64,000 nt of DNA from Prostheceraeus crozeri (lineage: Eukaryota > Platyhelminthes > Polycladida > Euryleptidae). Location: contig CAJQUW010005703.1 in the NCBI GenBank assembly GCA_907163375.1, positions 1 to 64,000 of the forward strand, given 5' to 3'. The position numbers and the translations under genes were made by a program. Positions 35,588-48,692 of the stretch are shown piece by piece (positions within the stretch are counted from its first letter, which is position 1; each line of letters begins with the position of its first letter). The notes beneath the pieces were generated by a model. That model was not told the DNA's origin. It worked only from the letters and a program-made list of their open reading frames with translations, and did no database searches.

Positions 35588-35980
35588 GGTACTTCTATTC
35601 TCCCCCCCCCCACATTTCTGTTGTTGACATCCGGAAGTGTTTCGTCGTCAACGATCTTCTCTTGCTCCTAAGGGCAGTGTCACCAACGTTGAGTGTGTAA
35701 AACTCCTCTTGTCTGACTTGTAGAACATTTGCAGTCTCAGAATTAGACAACTGCTCGTCATTTGTCTGTAGACAACAATCACACGAAGTTCATGATCACA
35801 GCTGCACTTTATATTCTAACTGAGTATTCAAGGGACCAATCCTTCATCCCAGGGTTCAAGTATGCTGTAGTGTCGCACAGTGACAGATCAAGTCTATTCT
35901 AAACCCAATGTGACTAACTTTGACAAAATTTGATGATTTTGGAAAACTTAAAAAATGTGGGGGGAAGAATAGAAGTACAG
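35588..35980. mobile_element. GGTACTT MITE, related short family
   Basis: About 390 bp. Ends GGTACTTCTATTCTCCCCCC with CACATTT (left) and AAATGTGGGGGGAAGAATAG with AAGTAC (right). The ends resemble those of 33528..34075 (GGTACTTATGGGTTATCTCC), so this is probably a sister subfamily. The interior is unrelated to the other copies. Confidence 0.75.
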
Positions 35981-37983
35981 AAACCATAAGCGACACGCTT
36001 CTCAAGCGTCGTTTCTAGTCCTTTTATATCCAGTGTTGGCAAAGAAAGTGGCACTTGAGAATTATGGAATCTGGCTGCGCTACTTTTCCCCAAAGATTAT
36101 CAGGGTGTCTACAAGGCCTGGATATCCTGGATAAATCCTGATTTCGTCGAAATTAGAAGTTGTGAAAAACGTTCTGAGCTACATTCTTAACGTTAACAAT
36201 AATGTAAATAAAATGTAATTATGCTTTTCTGTGACTTTATATTAGTTTGTGCTTTTCTATTTCGTTTGCTAACGTAAACTAATGTCCGTGGGTGTTTTCT
36301 TTTTGTTTCAGGTTGCATGGTTTAAGCTTTTTTTCGTATACATGAATTTTCAAACGCAGTGGATGTCTCAGACTTCGGAAACAGATTAGCGACTCATATT
36401 TTGTAGTTGCTGTCGTCAGCATTCAATGACTATCAGTTACTGAATCTTGTTCGTCGGAGTGGTCACACGATGCAGATAAAAATGTTGCACGCAAGTGAAA
36501 TTTCTACAATTGCAAATTTCTACCCGGAACTGAGAACGGCTCCTATTACAGCAGCTATGAAAATTGAAGCATGTCAAAGCAGAAATAATTTTCGCCTTGG
36601 ATATGGTAGAGAAACGCCGTTCACAACGATCATGTGATGATCAACAATCTGTATTTCAAGCGCCTGTTGTTCAACCACCCTGTTGTTGACAACTTCCAAG
36701 TGGCCAAGGATAAGTTAGTCTACGTTGTGATTTTCGGATTATCTCCACATTTTCAGAAAGAGATACTACCCAGAGTATATGTGTACGGAGTTAAGTATAT
36801 CGTTCGATGAGGCATTAAACAAATTTGTTCAAAGGGGACATCAAGATTTGTGCAGTAGATATTTCAACGGTAGTATTTCTCACTCACTCGAAGGCTGAAA
36901 ACATATTTGAAAGTGTCAATAAAGCATTAGATAAAATTGGTAGCTTATTTGTCGATGTCTTCGATAGATTATTGCATGGAATAGATATCAGCATGGAAGT
37001 CAATCTTTCATTTCGCCGAAGATATTCTGAAGAATTTCAGCACAAGTGTGGGAAGGAATTGCTCCAAACAGGTAGGATACTCGTTACATTTCGTGCGCGA
37101 GTGGAGCATTGCAGCATGTATTGAAAAAGATACTTGGGATTTGTCAACCGTGTACTGCAAAGCATGTACTACCTTTTCAAAGATTCTCTTGCATACAGGG
37201 ATGATTATTGGCTACACATATTACAGGTTCAACTACATTTCCTAAGTCTTTCTGCAAATGCCGTTAGGTACGAAACAAAGATGTATGTAACAGAGCAACA
37301 GAGATTCTGCCGAACATTGAGAAATATTGCGTCGATGTGAAACCTCAACCTCATGTAGCATCATTCTCAACAGTCGTTGTTGCAATCAATGACCGATTTC
37401 TTGCATCTAAGCTGCATTTTTAAAAATTTTCAATTCCCTAGCATCTCAGTTTGAGCCACTTCTACGGCGGTTTCAACACGACAAGCCTATGATTCCATTT
37501 TTACACGTTTTCTCATGGGCCTTGTCACAGATACATTGAAAAGATTCGTTGAGGCATCGGTTATTCCCGGTGGGGACAGACGTTTCCAAAATTTTGAGAC
37601 TTGATCTGAATAACGATGCAAATCTGAAGGAAACATCGCAAGTGGATCTGGGATTCGGAGCCAAACGCAGCATCCCAAAGAATTCTCATCCACGCAGAAT
37701 GCTGGAGTTCGGTCAAGCCACTCGCTATTGCTTTATCGCGATAATGGATAAAATACTTGAGAGAGGTCCGCTGAAACACAATCTTGTTCAAGACGCTTCA
37801 TCACTCTCTCCGCTTGTCATTTTAACTTAGTCTTCAGCGCTTTGCGAATAGCATTTTTGACATTTTATTGAACAGAAGGATCGATTCCAACTGCATTTCT
37901 GTATCTCAGGCTGATTCGGCGAAGCAGGAATATTACGACTTTTTACAATCTGATCTAAGGAAGTAGGAACTTCATGTAAATTT

Positions 37984-40900
37984 CAGAGGTGGACGCGATT
38001 CGGGAAAATGAAGTTCCGAATAGCGATTATCCGATTACCCAGATCGGAGTTCCGAATCCGATTATCCGATTCATATTTTGAAAATGAAGTTCCGAATAGC
38101 GATTATCCGATTATCCGAATTCGATTATGAGATTAAATGGATTTCAATTTAAATCTTAGCACTCCTAATGGAAATTTATGCCATCAATACACAACCTTGA
38201 ACTAGAGATGACATAAAAATATTGCAAAAAATTATCAAATGTTGCATTTGCCTAGAGGACAAAATTTCCTGTCTAATTGCCTTACATGCTAGCTAACATT
38301 CAGTGTACATGTACGCTGCCACAATTAGACAAATACAAAGCACCCAAATTCTATTGAATATCTCCAGGTTTACAGTAACAATTTCATGTGCATGCACGCA
38401 CCCAATACATCAACCGAGTCCTTCTCCAAATCCAAGTCGACACAAGACATCATCAAAGGCCACATCTCTCAACAAATGGAGCTTGCCCTTCATAAACACT
38501 AAGGCCTCAAAGTTTGCGGCAGTGAGTGCCGCCCTTTTTGGCCTCAAAAATCCGAACCAAAGCTGAAAATGCGCTCAATAGAGGCTGAGCTCGGAAGGGA
38601 TGTGTTATATTTTAAAAATAGTCTCTTCCAAGAGTCCCGAAACCTATGTGGGAAGTGGTGTCCCGAAAGTTGTGGATTCCCTCTCACAGCCTTCTTCGAC
38701 CAACAGTCAAACTCCATGGCCATCACCACTTCTTGACTTTCTGCTTCCTCCTCATTTTCCGCCGATAGCAGCTAGTCAGTGCTGGTGGGTGAGATCCTCT
38801 TGTAGATCAGAGGACACGTGACTCCCATCTGCAGGTTGAGTGTAGGCCGCTAGCTCCTGGATGAGGGTGTCTCTGACACTTCTCCACAATGCTTCTCCGT
38901 TGTCTTCGCTTGATTGCCTCCGACATATGGCTTTGACTGTCACAATCTTGTGATGAGGATGCATTGCCGTAGCTTTTAATAGGTCCATGTCGGAGAAAAT
39001 GTCGTTGAACCTGAAAAAAAGCAATTGATGATTGATAGGACAGTGTTAGTCATTTGCTGTATATTGCAGCAATCGGGGAATAACCGTGGCTACTGCAAGC
39101 ACCATCATTCGTGACTGAGCATGCATGCCACTCCTGATTCTGATCCACGCCAAAACTCTATGAACAGCATTATTGAGCCATGTTTATCACAACTAGGCTA
39201 TAGCAAAATGAACACAACAGCACTTTGACTGATTTTATACAGCTGTGGAAGACAGAAAAGAGCAACACACTAAGCCTAATAGCTCTGGGAAGTATCTCAA
39301 TTTACTGCCCAAGATGACCCACTGGTGCGGCCTCAGTTCAATGAATTTTGTGTTTCGATCTGCACCTGCAGAGGCAGTGATACTACTTAGAGACATAGAT
39401 TGAATGGTGGCAACTGTTTACTGTTTTATGCATTTGAATCTGTTGTCATCGAGTAATGGGAAAACGGGTTGAAAGGATGAAACTTCGAATATCATGACAT
39501 ACCTGCCGTCAAACCATTTTCTTCCAGGCTGATGCAGGAGAAAGGCTAGCAGATTCTTGGCATAAACAATGCTGTCATCGCTCGACAAGGCTTCCAAAGA
39601 GTCTCTTAGTAGCTGTAGTTGGGGCAGCAGGCACCCCATGTATGCCTTCACCTCACCTTGGAGAATATCAAGGCAGGTAGCAAGTGGAGCAGTGACCTTC
39701 ACATATTCTGACCAGACCTGCACGTCGTAGTCTGTGATGTGTGGTAGGGGATGGGGTCGCTGTCGCTGACAAATCTGATTCAGCTTCTTTCTTTTCTCCA
39801 AGTCAAGCACCTCGGTGAGCAGGCATTTGTAGGCGTCGTGGGAAGAATTCCATCTTGTGACGCTAGGAATGACAAGCTTCTTGCCCAGAGCAACTTGTAT
39901 TTCGTTGGCTGTAACAGTTTTCCTGTTTTGAGCATTCCATAACCCTTGGGCCTTGTCTGCAGGCTTGATGAAGGCAGGTCTTGGATGAATACTCCATCCG
40001 GTTACTTTCTCTACATCTCTTGATGCTAGGATGTTCAATGTGTGCGCGACACATCGACGATGCCTAGGTAGCTGAACCAATTCTTCATCCTCGTTCAAAT
40101 GTTCCAGTGCATCTGCTACCTGAATGATGCTAATATCCACCTCTTCTGGATCTCGCACTACTTGTTCATGGTGATCCTTGGCGTTGTAGCGATTGAATGC
40201 ACTAAAGTAATTCGCGCCATTGTCGGTGGTGGTGCTAACAACCTGAAAATTGAAGTGAAGCAAATATTGTGCTTAATTATATGCGAGAAGAGTGCTTGAT
40301 GAGAAACATGCAAGCGCAATTATGCACAAAGATCATTAGTTTAAAGCTCAAAATTTCTTGCACTGAATTATAGCAGCGAAAAGCTCTAGTTCAAGTGTCC
40401 ATAGACTTGAACAATGCCTCGGATTGTTCAGTCATTTTAGATGCTATGAGCTAGCTTGAACCTTTCCTTGCCGCACTGATGGCGGTTATGCGGCAGACTA
40501 TTTACAAATCAGCAATCAGAAATATGCCTATCGGTATGTTGAAATCACTCAAGACGTTTTGCATTTATTGCCATAACAGGTTGGTGGATGATGTCTTTTG
40601 ATGAAAATCTTCGGACGGATTGCATGTTCAAGGAAACGACTAAATTTTCATGAGGAAAAGCGCAGAACATGCAGTAGGGCCTACTTGCAAGAAAAAAGAT
40701 AATTGCATCTATTAGACAAGTTTACCAATTGAATTGAAAGAAGTATATGTTGAATAAATTACTATGTGTCAGTCAATCTGGATTTCGAGCTATATTGACA
40801 TCAATGTAAAGTAGAGCTTACCTTTAAATTTGACGAAGTTCCTTGCTGAACTTTCAGCACAGTCGAGCATTTCGTGCAACAGGCACTGTCCTTGCTGACT

Positions 40901-41625
40901 TTGAAAAAAAGCTCAATCGATCTCGGATTACTCAAAAATCTTGTTTTTGTATCCACCTGGTGGTCACTATCATTTGTGGATGTCGTTGAAATTGGTGCTG
41001 AAGTCTGGCCTGTACACATGCGCTTCGTGCTCGTAAAATATTTCTTCATTTTCTTTCGTGTCTTTTTTGTGGCCGACCGCCTCCAGCACAAAAATGAAAT
41101 GAAATGATCTTCCTTGATCAATGACCTGTATTTCTACAACGCATTCACAAAGTAGGATTGTCAGGCGCCTGGAGTCTGGCTGAGCGCAGCGAAGTTTGGG
41201 TAACTGATGAAAACAATCCTATTGTTTTGATGGCTACACTATGCAGACATACGCGTCTTCAAGGCGCCATTCGATCGGTCGGTGGCTGAGAGCAAAGACG
41301 AGAGCGGGAGAGTAATGGACAATTCTTGCCATATTTGAGCATGGCTTCAGCAGCATACCGCTCCCCAAGTGTTGCAAGAGGAACAAAAGTAACTTCATAG
41401 ATATCTCTACCTGGTGGCTGCGCTCGAAGTTGAAGGAGACAATTCATTTACAGCACGATTCCAACTAGCCGAATCGCGAATCGCTTTAAAATAAAATCAG
41501 TCCGATTCGATTATCCGAACCGATTTTTCGACAAACTTCCGATTCGATTATCCGATTTGAAAATGAAGTTCCGAATGTTCGGATAATCGGAATTTTTAGT
41601 CCGATTATCCGATTGCCCACCTCTG
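37984..41625. mobile_element. inner hAT element (3,642 bp), autonomous type
   Basis: Ends CAGAGGTGGACGCGATTCGG (left) and, inward from the right, CAGAGGTGGGCAATCGGATA. A perfect 8-bp target duplication GTAAATTT lies at 37976..37983 and 41626..41633. Both subterminal ~150 bp are packed with GATTATCCGA and AAGTTCCGAA copies, which are likely transposase-binding motifs. It encodes a BED-finger hAT transposase on the minus strand. It was inserted in the transposase gene of the outer hAT and so postdates it. Confidence 0.95.
38440..41121 (-). pseudogene. inner hAT transposase (BED finger, DDE core, dimerisation), broken
   Basis: In protein order on the minus strand. 41121..40820: basic N terminus and half a BED zinc finger (CCTKCSTVLKV, SSNLK), ending at a donor GTAAGC. 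40244..39503: the core (VVSTTTDNGANYF, RCVAHTLN, VTRWNSSHDA, LLPQLQLLRD, KWFDGR) after a TTTTCAG acceptor. A 492-bp intron (39011..39502, GT..AG) follows. Then 39010..38776: FNDIFSDMDLLKATAMHPHH. Near 38610-38550: LPSSASIERIFSFGSDF, the hAT C-terminal dimerisation motif, in a shifted frame. The segment between the BED half and VVSTTTDNG is not found in 40245..40819, so the catalytic N-terminal part is deleted or eroded. Dead gene. Confidence 0.85.
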
Positions 41626-42464
41626 GTAAATTTCATTGGTAATGCATTATTATTACCACAACTTAGCTGCGTTATGTTAATTTGACATCGACAAACATCG
41701 ATTGGACAACCTCTACTGCAGTCATCTACGAAACAAAGGAAGTTTTCGACACCTGTGGGCAGTAGTAAGGAAGGTTTTGGTCTTATTCTATGTTCAAGCG
41801 GCAGTAGGAGGTGGTTTCAACATAAACAAGGATATGCTAATAGAGAATCTTCATGAGAGTTCCATGTTGGCGCAACGTGTGGTCCATAACACCATTAAAT
41901 ATTATGGAGGGGTTCTGCATGTTCGCCAACTGTTTCTTTGATCGAATCGGTTAAGTGTTCATCCCGGCGCACATGTAATGGAACTCGAACTAAAAAGGAA
42001 TGAAGAAGATCAACAAGCTAAGAAAGGCAAACGTGTTAATGAACTGGATTGTGAATTGAACAAGATTGAAACTCAAAAGTCGATCAAAAAAGAGAAACAG
42101 TGTGAACTTGACGATCAAGCTGCGGTGCTCAAAAAACTGAAGACTAGTTAGTGACCGCTTGAAAACCAGATAAAAGTGTTCGAAAAATATAGCATCGTTA
42201 TTTTTAGGCTTTAATCAGACAAAGCGATTTTGCGATTTTATGATTAATGCTTTGAAATCAGGCGTTCTATTAGACACAAAAGAAACAGCAAAAGAGAAAT
42301 ACGAAATATATGTACTAGTAGGTGGCGGCACTGTTAAAATGGCGATAACACGAGATGGTCATTTTATGACCATCATAAAAATTTTGATAATCTCCTTAAT
42401 TTTTGCAATGATGTCTCCTGGATATCTCCTGGATTTGAAAATTCCTGATGTAGTAGACACCCTG

Positions 42465-43272
42465 GATTATATCATCTTGTTTGCCATCCTCGGTACTATC
42501 ATCTCTGAAATTTTCAGTGAAATAGGCCCTCATTCTTGTCTTGTACAGGAGATCTTATACAAGTCGTAGCGCACACTCTTATTGCCAAGAAAGCCCTCAA
42601 GATACTCATGCCGTTTGTTGCAACATATCTTTGAGAGCAGTCCTTTTCGATGATGGTAGATATAAAAGCGAAGAAAAGGAACAGACTTTGTTGTGAAAAT
42701 GAAATGAGAGTGGCACTTGCCATGGTGAAGCCGCGCATTTCTGAAATCGTCTATAAACGGTGACAACAACAGTCACATTGATTTGTAGTAAATATGCATC
42801 ATGCTTTTATTTTTGTAGTGAAATTCACATTTTGTTGATTTCGTTCTTTGAACACAATGATTTTATGTGCAAGTGATGCATGGTACAGTTCCTGCACTAA
42901 TACAGTATACCGGGTAAAGTAATTATAGTTAAGTAAATATATTTTGAATTTTAAGAAAGAAACATTATATTTTTTACAACTACAAAGGGTTCAATGAATT
43001 CATATTTAGAACTTGCGGCGCTCAGTACCACCAAGGTTAAGAACCACTAGATTTTAAACATTTGTCATGTTTATGTCTGATATGTTTTTTAATGAGAGAA
43101 TCAAGTAAAAATGAATTTCAAAACGTTTTAATGTAGCTCTGATACGAGAAAAATCCATAGGTTGCAGATTAAAACCGGTTTTCTAAAATCTTGAAATTGC
43201 GCACGTTTTCAAAGACACCATGCACTTAGTTATACTCATAGGCATGCTGAATTTCATTCCCGTTGTCATATT
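42465..43272. other. no recognised feature
   Basis: Intronic sequence right of the nested hATs. Two overlapping minus-strand frames (42514..42769) have no domain. Confidence 0.4.
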
Positions 43273-43384
43273 AGTTATTTACGCAACATGTCTATGCACG
43301 AGTTCGAAGGGCGAAGGCATGGCTTGTTGATCGAGAATAATGCAATTAAGCGATGGATATCTTTGCCCGAGATGCGTAAGTAGC
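43273..43384. mobile_element. AGTTATTTACGCA-ended MITE, copy 2
   Basis: Begins AGTTATTTACGCAACATG and ends GATGCGTAAGTAGC. The core TTGATCGAGAATAATGCAAT is shared with 19088..19239. The right end has decayed relative to copy 1. Confidence 0.65.
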
Positions 43385-43945
43385 ATCTTATGACCTAATG
43401 ATTCTAAGTTAGATGATGCAGTGTAATAGAATTCTTACTTCCTGTCAGGTCAATTTATTTTTGCTGCTGGTAAAGATATGTAATCCAGTACAACCTGTTC
43501 ATATAACCTCCTTCTATCACTCAGTAGGACATTGTATACCATGTATATAAGACTGATATCTTTGATAATGCCCAGAAATTCATTAACGGCCCGGAAAATT
43601 CATGGCCTGGAAATGAAACCATAGAAATATTTCGCAACATGGCATACAATGATTATGACATCTACATTTTTCGGGCTGTCAATGGCAAATTGTCGGGCCG
43701 CTAACGCGGCCCTCTAATTTGCCATTGACGCCCTCAAAACATAGCTGTCATCATATCATTATCAGCTTCAAATTATTACATGCATAATCCAAAAATTTGC
43801 ATTGCGGCAATGGAGACAGTACATTATCACAGTACAGTATGTTCGAATGGGATTTCAATGCTTAAGCAGATAATGTCCGGAAAAATATCTATATGAATAA
43901 GAACCCTAGAGATATAATATCAGACTAGCGGTTTATAGCCCAGAA

Positions 43946-44190
43946 CCATAGAAAGAGGTTAAGTTAGATATTGTACATGTATCACTTAATACAACTATAT
44001 CAATTTCAGTTGGACCATAGAAAGAGGTTAAACTAGATATTGTACAACATGTATCACTTAATACAACTATATCAATTTCAGTTGGACCATAGAAAGAGGT
44101 TAAGCTAGATATTGTACAACATGTATCACTTATTACAACTATATCAATTTCAGTTGGACCATAGAAAGAGGTTATGCTAGATATTGTACT
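43946..44190. repeat. 72-bp tandem repeat, 3.4 units
   Basis: Units begin CCATAGAAAGAGGTTAA at 43946, 44015, 44087 and 44159. The first is 69 bp because it lacks CAA before ATGTATCAC. Units are over 95% alike, so expansion is recent. The minus-strand 86-codon frame with repeating YGPTEIDIVV is a by-product of the 72-bp (3n) period. Confidence 0.95.
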
Positions 44191-44984
44191 CATATTGGAA
44201 TCATTCTATGCCAATAATTTCAATATTCGTACAATATCTAACACATCTACATTCCTTCTTATCATATCATTGTAAATCATCATATCATCTCATTGTAAAT
44301 ATCATTTTCAAATTCCTTATAGTTTAAACTTCTAATCTTTTGTATCTGAAGATGATTGCTGGATGGCGATCGAAAAATCATTTGAGTTGCATGACGTTGA
44401 TTTTACAAGATTTACGAATTTGCAAGATGAAAACTATGCGTGAAAGTGGTTCGCTTACAATTTTCTTCGGAATTAGTCATTTCGAGGATAGAGAGAACAA
44501 GTTTCACTGCTTCGTACAACAAGTTGGGCGAAGAGACACAAGTGAATGACGGATGGACGATGACTAAGCGATAAGATAGTTACTTTCTAGATGAATTCGA
44601 TCATTGGATCTTCAGCATTTGTCAGATTTTCTGACCGTTTTATCATACCGGACAGGCTATTTGATAGCGATTTCAGATTGTGTGAAATTTGAGGTCAACG
44701 AAGGATTAGAAAATGGATCCACATCTGTTGCGTATGAAAAGTAGAAGCCAAGACATCAATCAATGTCTAAGTCAATGGTAGTATCATTCAGTGTAAATAT
44801 AAGTCAATAAATGTTTATTTCCAAAGACCTTGGAAAAACACACAAGAATAAACATGCATGAAACTATGTAACAATGTACAAAATGTGTTAGTGTCCATGT
44901 ACTTTCAAGCGTGCGGTCAATTTCAATGACAACAAAATTATCAGGAAGGAGAGGAGAATCAGAACGTAAATTTTCCTTTTAAAT
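44191..44984. other. no recognised feature
   Basis: Begins with short imperfect ATCATATCAT repeats (44260-44300). Nothing else recognised. Confidence 0.4.
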
Positions 44985-45280
44985 GTCTTCTAGCCTTTCT
45001 TTAGAAGATTGTCGTAGGTCGTTAGCCCATTGAAGGAATTTGGCAATACGCTTGAGGTCCTTATGAGATTTTGTATTCATTAAGTAGTAGAACTCGGTTG
45101 TACTTTCGCAATGGCGTAATGCCGGTGCTAGTTCCTGTCGTACTGATATTTTGAACATTCAATCATAAAATGGTACAGGTTTTCTGCCCGTGAATTATTG
45201 CATAGCTCACAATGACGTTCTTCATACCTCAATCGATCTCCATAAATGCCAGTGAAAACTCCTAAGTTGTGATTTAAAAG
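44985..45280 (-). mobile_element. LINE ORF2 C-terminal fragment (CR1/Jockey-like)
   Basis: Minus-strand reading around 45250..45130 gives GDRLRYEERHCELCNNSRAE, then NLYHFMIECSKYQYDR. This is the C-x2-C..H..C zinc-knuckle tail that follows RT or RNase H in many LINEs. A shifted frame down to 44985 reads LKRIAKFLQWANDLRQ, like the usual end of that tail. Dead, 5'-truncated. Confidence 0.7.
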
Positions 45281-47766
45281 TTCTGAATTTCAATATGATG
45301 TTAATATCATATCACTCAATATCAGCATTCAGATATGATTTTATGTTATCCTCAAAAAAGGCATAACTCCAAATGAATTTACTTTAACTCCGCCCATGAC
45401 CTTGATGATTTACTTCCATCAACTCACCACTGAAAGTTGTTCCTGCAGTCATGCAATGGGCGAGATCATTCGCTGTCTTCGTTGTAGATAAAATGTCAGG
45501 GAAAAATGATAGAATTGCTTTCCAACAAATTCTATCAGCAAAATAACGTGGTTTAAGAAAAGTAATAACAAGAAGACCCGGCGTTTCGTGCCATCGACAC
45601 ATAAGACTTAGGTGTGATGAGCATGAGAATGGTTTTGAACTGTGCTTCTGTGAATCTTTTGCTCGCCAACATAAGAGAAATTCTAGGACTTCTATCTGAC
45701 ACTGGCATCAACAAGCAAGTCTGCTGCAGACATCATAATTGCATAGTAAAATATAACAATGATAAATGATGTTGTATAATAACGAACGCCGCCGCCGCCG
45801 GTCACTTCTTTGGCGTCGCACCGGCGGAGACATTTTTTGATTTTATTTTATGGATTAAGTGTCTCCACTGCATTTCTAACTGGAACTTAGGAACATATCG
45901 TTTGGTCCTGAGGAAAAGTCTAATTATACTTTCTACTTGGATAACCAAGAGAGTAGCCCCACATTCTGACAGGAACAAAGCTGTCGGTGAATAAGCTTGT
46001 ATGGGCATCGATCGGTCACGCTACAACATTTTCACTTTGCCAGAATTCATGTGTAGGATGTACATGTACATCACGTGTACCTGTGCTGCACAGTAATGAA
46101 GCCGTGATGTCATACAAATAATTCATCTGTTACTCAGCTTTATATAAGGGTGTCGCATTTCTGTTAATTACACAAAAATCACAATTATTGTTTGATTCAG
46201 AACCCTTAGCTGATAAAACGCAACGTCCGTGAATTGTGCCGACTGGTTCGGCTAGATGCATCACAACATTTTCAAATGGTGAATACTTACCGAATTCTTC
46301 TGGACTAATTTTAATCATGGCGTTTGAAACAACTTGTGCCATGGGACCGAGAACGCTGAAGATAGTCTTGGGTTTAGGGGAAAGATTGAGTAAGGTGAAG
46401 GACGATCCCAGAGAAAGAGAATGGCTGCCACATCGCTTTGGCATTGCCATTATTAGAAGCAATGCTCAGTCCTTTTTTTGTATTGTTAAAGTTATCTTGT
46501 GAACAAGGATACTAATAAAGTGGTATTGATTAAAATTTTTTAATCAGTAATGAGATTTAGACTATCCGGTTTTTTCGATTAAGCGAAGGATAGCGAAGAA
46601 TAGGCCTATACTTAGATACTAGGGAGAGATCCAACTTCTATTCTCATGAACTCAACAGATGTACGCCGATAAACGCCACCGACGATGAAAAATATATCGG
46701 CGCACGGGTCTAATGATAATATCATAATATGCGACAATTATGGAATTTTAGTATGACTATCATAAAGTCACATTATGAATTGTGTGTACAAAGAGTAAAA
46801 TTTTAATTACACGTATTTTGATGGATGTTGGTTTCATACATGTGTATGAAATCCGAATTATATTGAATATTGGTTCTTATACTCCCATCCTGATAATGAC
46901 ATCTATAATCGCTATCATGTAACTTTTGTTCCATATTTAGTGATTCTGTGATGACTCGTGCATTGTAAATAAATATCGCAACATTCTCAAGAGAAAATAT
47001 AATTCATTACTGGCAACTAGGTGAAACCTTAACTGTCGACTTTAAATAATTTCTTCAAAACACTTGTTCTCGTTCTTAATTTATTGGCGAGCTTTCGGAT
47101 GATAATTTCACCCGTCCTCAGGCAAGTACAAGTAAAAAGTGATGAAACTTTACAGCATGAAACACATTGGACAACAATTCACTAAAATTCACAACACGGC
47201 ACTCTACTAACACCTTACACGTGACAGCGACATTCTACATTACAATTACAATGCACTGACCCTGAGAATTAAAACTTGGAATCATAATACTGATTAAAGC
47301 GTGACAAGTAACATCTGATGTGCTTTAAAATTACTTAGAGATAAGAAGACAAACTACATAGATAGCAAAACAGTCAATGGAAAAGAAATCTCCTGCAGCG
47401 GTCAATAGAGAAGCCCGAGTCCCTATTAAACGTGCTATGGCTGAGGATGTGAATTCCCTCCTTTATTCTCCTTCATCTCCAATCACTCTCCATTTCCATG
47501 ACCTCAAAACCTATTAACTATCGAAGACTGATACGAAAATGCTTTTAGGAAGTTCATCAAAGAATCATGCGAGTACAAGTATTACATTAACTTGCCGGAT
47601 TTCTGAATGTGGTTTAGTTTAAGCCAGGTTTAATAATCGTTTAAAGAGGGTGAAGCCTGGTCAATTCTTTAAACATATTATCAGATTCCACCCTGCAGAG
47701 TGAAACCGTGCTTATGAAATGGCGAGGCATTAGCCCTGCACGGACTTTGGTACCCGGTCGATCATT
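45281..47766. other. no recognised gene
   Basis: About 2.5 kb. Frames at 45384..45602 (-), 45802..46008 (-) and 46130..46462 (-, 110 codons) have no motif I recognise. A GCCGCCGCCGCCGG run with GGCGTCGCACCGGCGG (45788-45827) is the only GC-rich spot. Confidence 0.4.
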
Positions 47767-48516
47767 ATAGTCCGGGAGCTAGCGTGAAGTTGTGCAGGGA
47801 ACGAGGTAGTACATAAAACTTTCACATAGCATAGTACACCTCTAACCTACTGCAAAACTTCGCGTATGCCGGATCAGATCATTTGCTTTTCAGAAATAGA
47901 GAGGATAACACAATCCTATGTATTTCCAGTGGTAAAATTGTGACACTTAAGGTGTTGACTTCATTTTTTCGAATTTTTGCTCATAAAAGTTACACAAATT
48001 GGTATTTTGTTGAACTGGTTATTATAGAAATCATCTACAGATCATGATCTTTCAAATGAACTGTCATTTTGTGACAGAGGATGAAGTAAAGTGTACAAAC
48101 AGACACTTTTCGTTGGTGTAACTGCAAATTTTAACATAGAAATTTCAGGAAAATTGTTGATATACTTTAACGAAAAGTGTCTGTTTGTGCACTTTACTTC
48201 ATCCTCTGTCACTGAATGATAACTCATTTGAAAGATCATGATCTGTAGATGATTTCTATAATAACCAGTTCAACAAAATACCAATTTGTGTAACTTTTAT
48301 GAGCAAAAATTCGAAAAAATGGAGTCAACACCTTAAATGTCACAATTTTACCACTGGAAATACATAGGATCGTGTTATCCTCTCTATTTCTGAAAAGCAA
48401 ATGATCTGATCCGGCATACGCGAAGTTTTGCAGTAGGTTAGAGGTGTACTATGCTATGTGAAAGTTTTATGTACTACCTCGTTCCCTGCACAACTTCACG
48501 CTAGCTCCCGGACTAT
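47767..48516. repeat. 750-bp near-perfect palindrome (foldback element)
   Basis: Arms 47767..48114 and 48169..48516 are 348 bp each and almost identical in reverse. The few differences include ACTGTCATTTTG versus GTTATCATTCAG near 48060. The loop is 54 bp. Ends are ATAGTCCGGGAGCTAGCG / CGCTAGCTCCCGGACTAT. The end motif and the TGCAGGGAACGAGG block tie it to the 24.0- and 25.6-kb repeats. The equal arms and high identity indicate a young foldback transposon. The outermost TA may be a target duplication. Confidence 0.95.
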
Positions 48517-48692
48517 TCTTCACTAACATGTGAGAGATGCCTAGATTGCTAGCAAAATCGTGGAATTTGACAGCGGTTTTTGACTTTCTGTTGCTGGCTG
48601 AATAGATTGAATGACTGCACAAGGCTGTTGGATACTCATCCTTGTGCGTCCTGTCCAGCCCGGCAGTAAGGTGCAGTTTGAGCAATGGTTAA

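Larger units (their letters stand above)
36640..42190 (+). pseudogene. outer hAT transposase remnant, split by insertion
   Basis: First part 36640..37975: NNLYFKRLLFNHPVVDNFQV, YVVIFGLSPHFQKEI, FLTHSKAENIFESVNKALDK, then VDLGFGAKRS and LERGPLKHNLVQDASSLSPL. Second part 41634..42190: a VQAAVGGGFNINKDMLIENL block (the hAT dimerisation region, usually AAVERGF), then SMLAQRVVHN and a Lys/Glu-rich coiled coil ending at 42150. The pieces come from different frames with several stops, so this gene is dead. The inner hAT (37984..41625) lies between them. I recall this transposase type from invertebrate genomes, and the assignment rests on those motifs. Confidence 0.75.
36101..42464 (+). mobile_element. 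outer hAT-like element, interrupted
   Basis: Termini CAGGGTGTCTACAAGG (left) and, inward from the right, CAGGGTGTCTACTACATC. The directly repeated flank is GATTAT (36095..36100 and 42465..42470), a 6-bp target duplication. Excluding the 3.65-kb insertion, the element is about 2.7 kb. It encodes a decayed hAT-type transposase on the plus strand (see next entry). A 6-bp duplication is unusual for hAT (usually 8) but known in some subgroups. The size, CAG ends and transposase fit. Confidence 0.85.

Noticed and set aside
43933-44193. 86-codon frame with repeating YGPTEIDIVV
   Set aside because: By-product of a 72-bp tandem repeat.
46130-46462. 110-codon minus-strand frame
   Set aside because: No motif or neighbouring exons. 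Probably chance.
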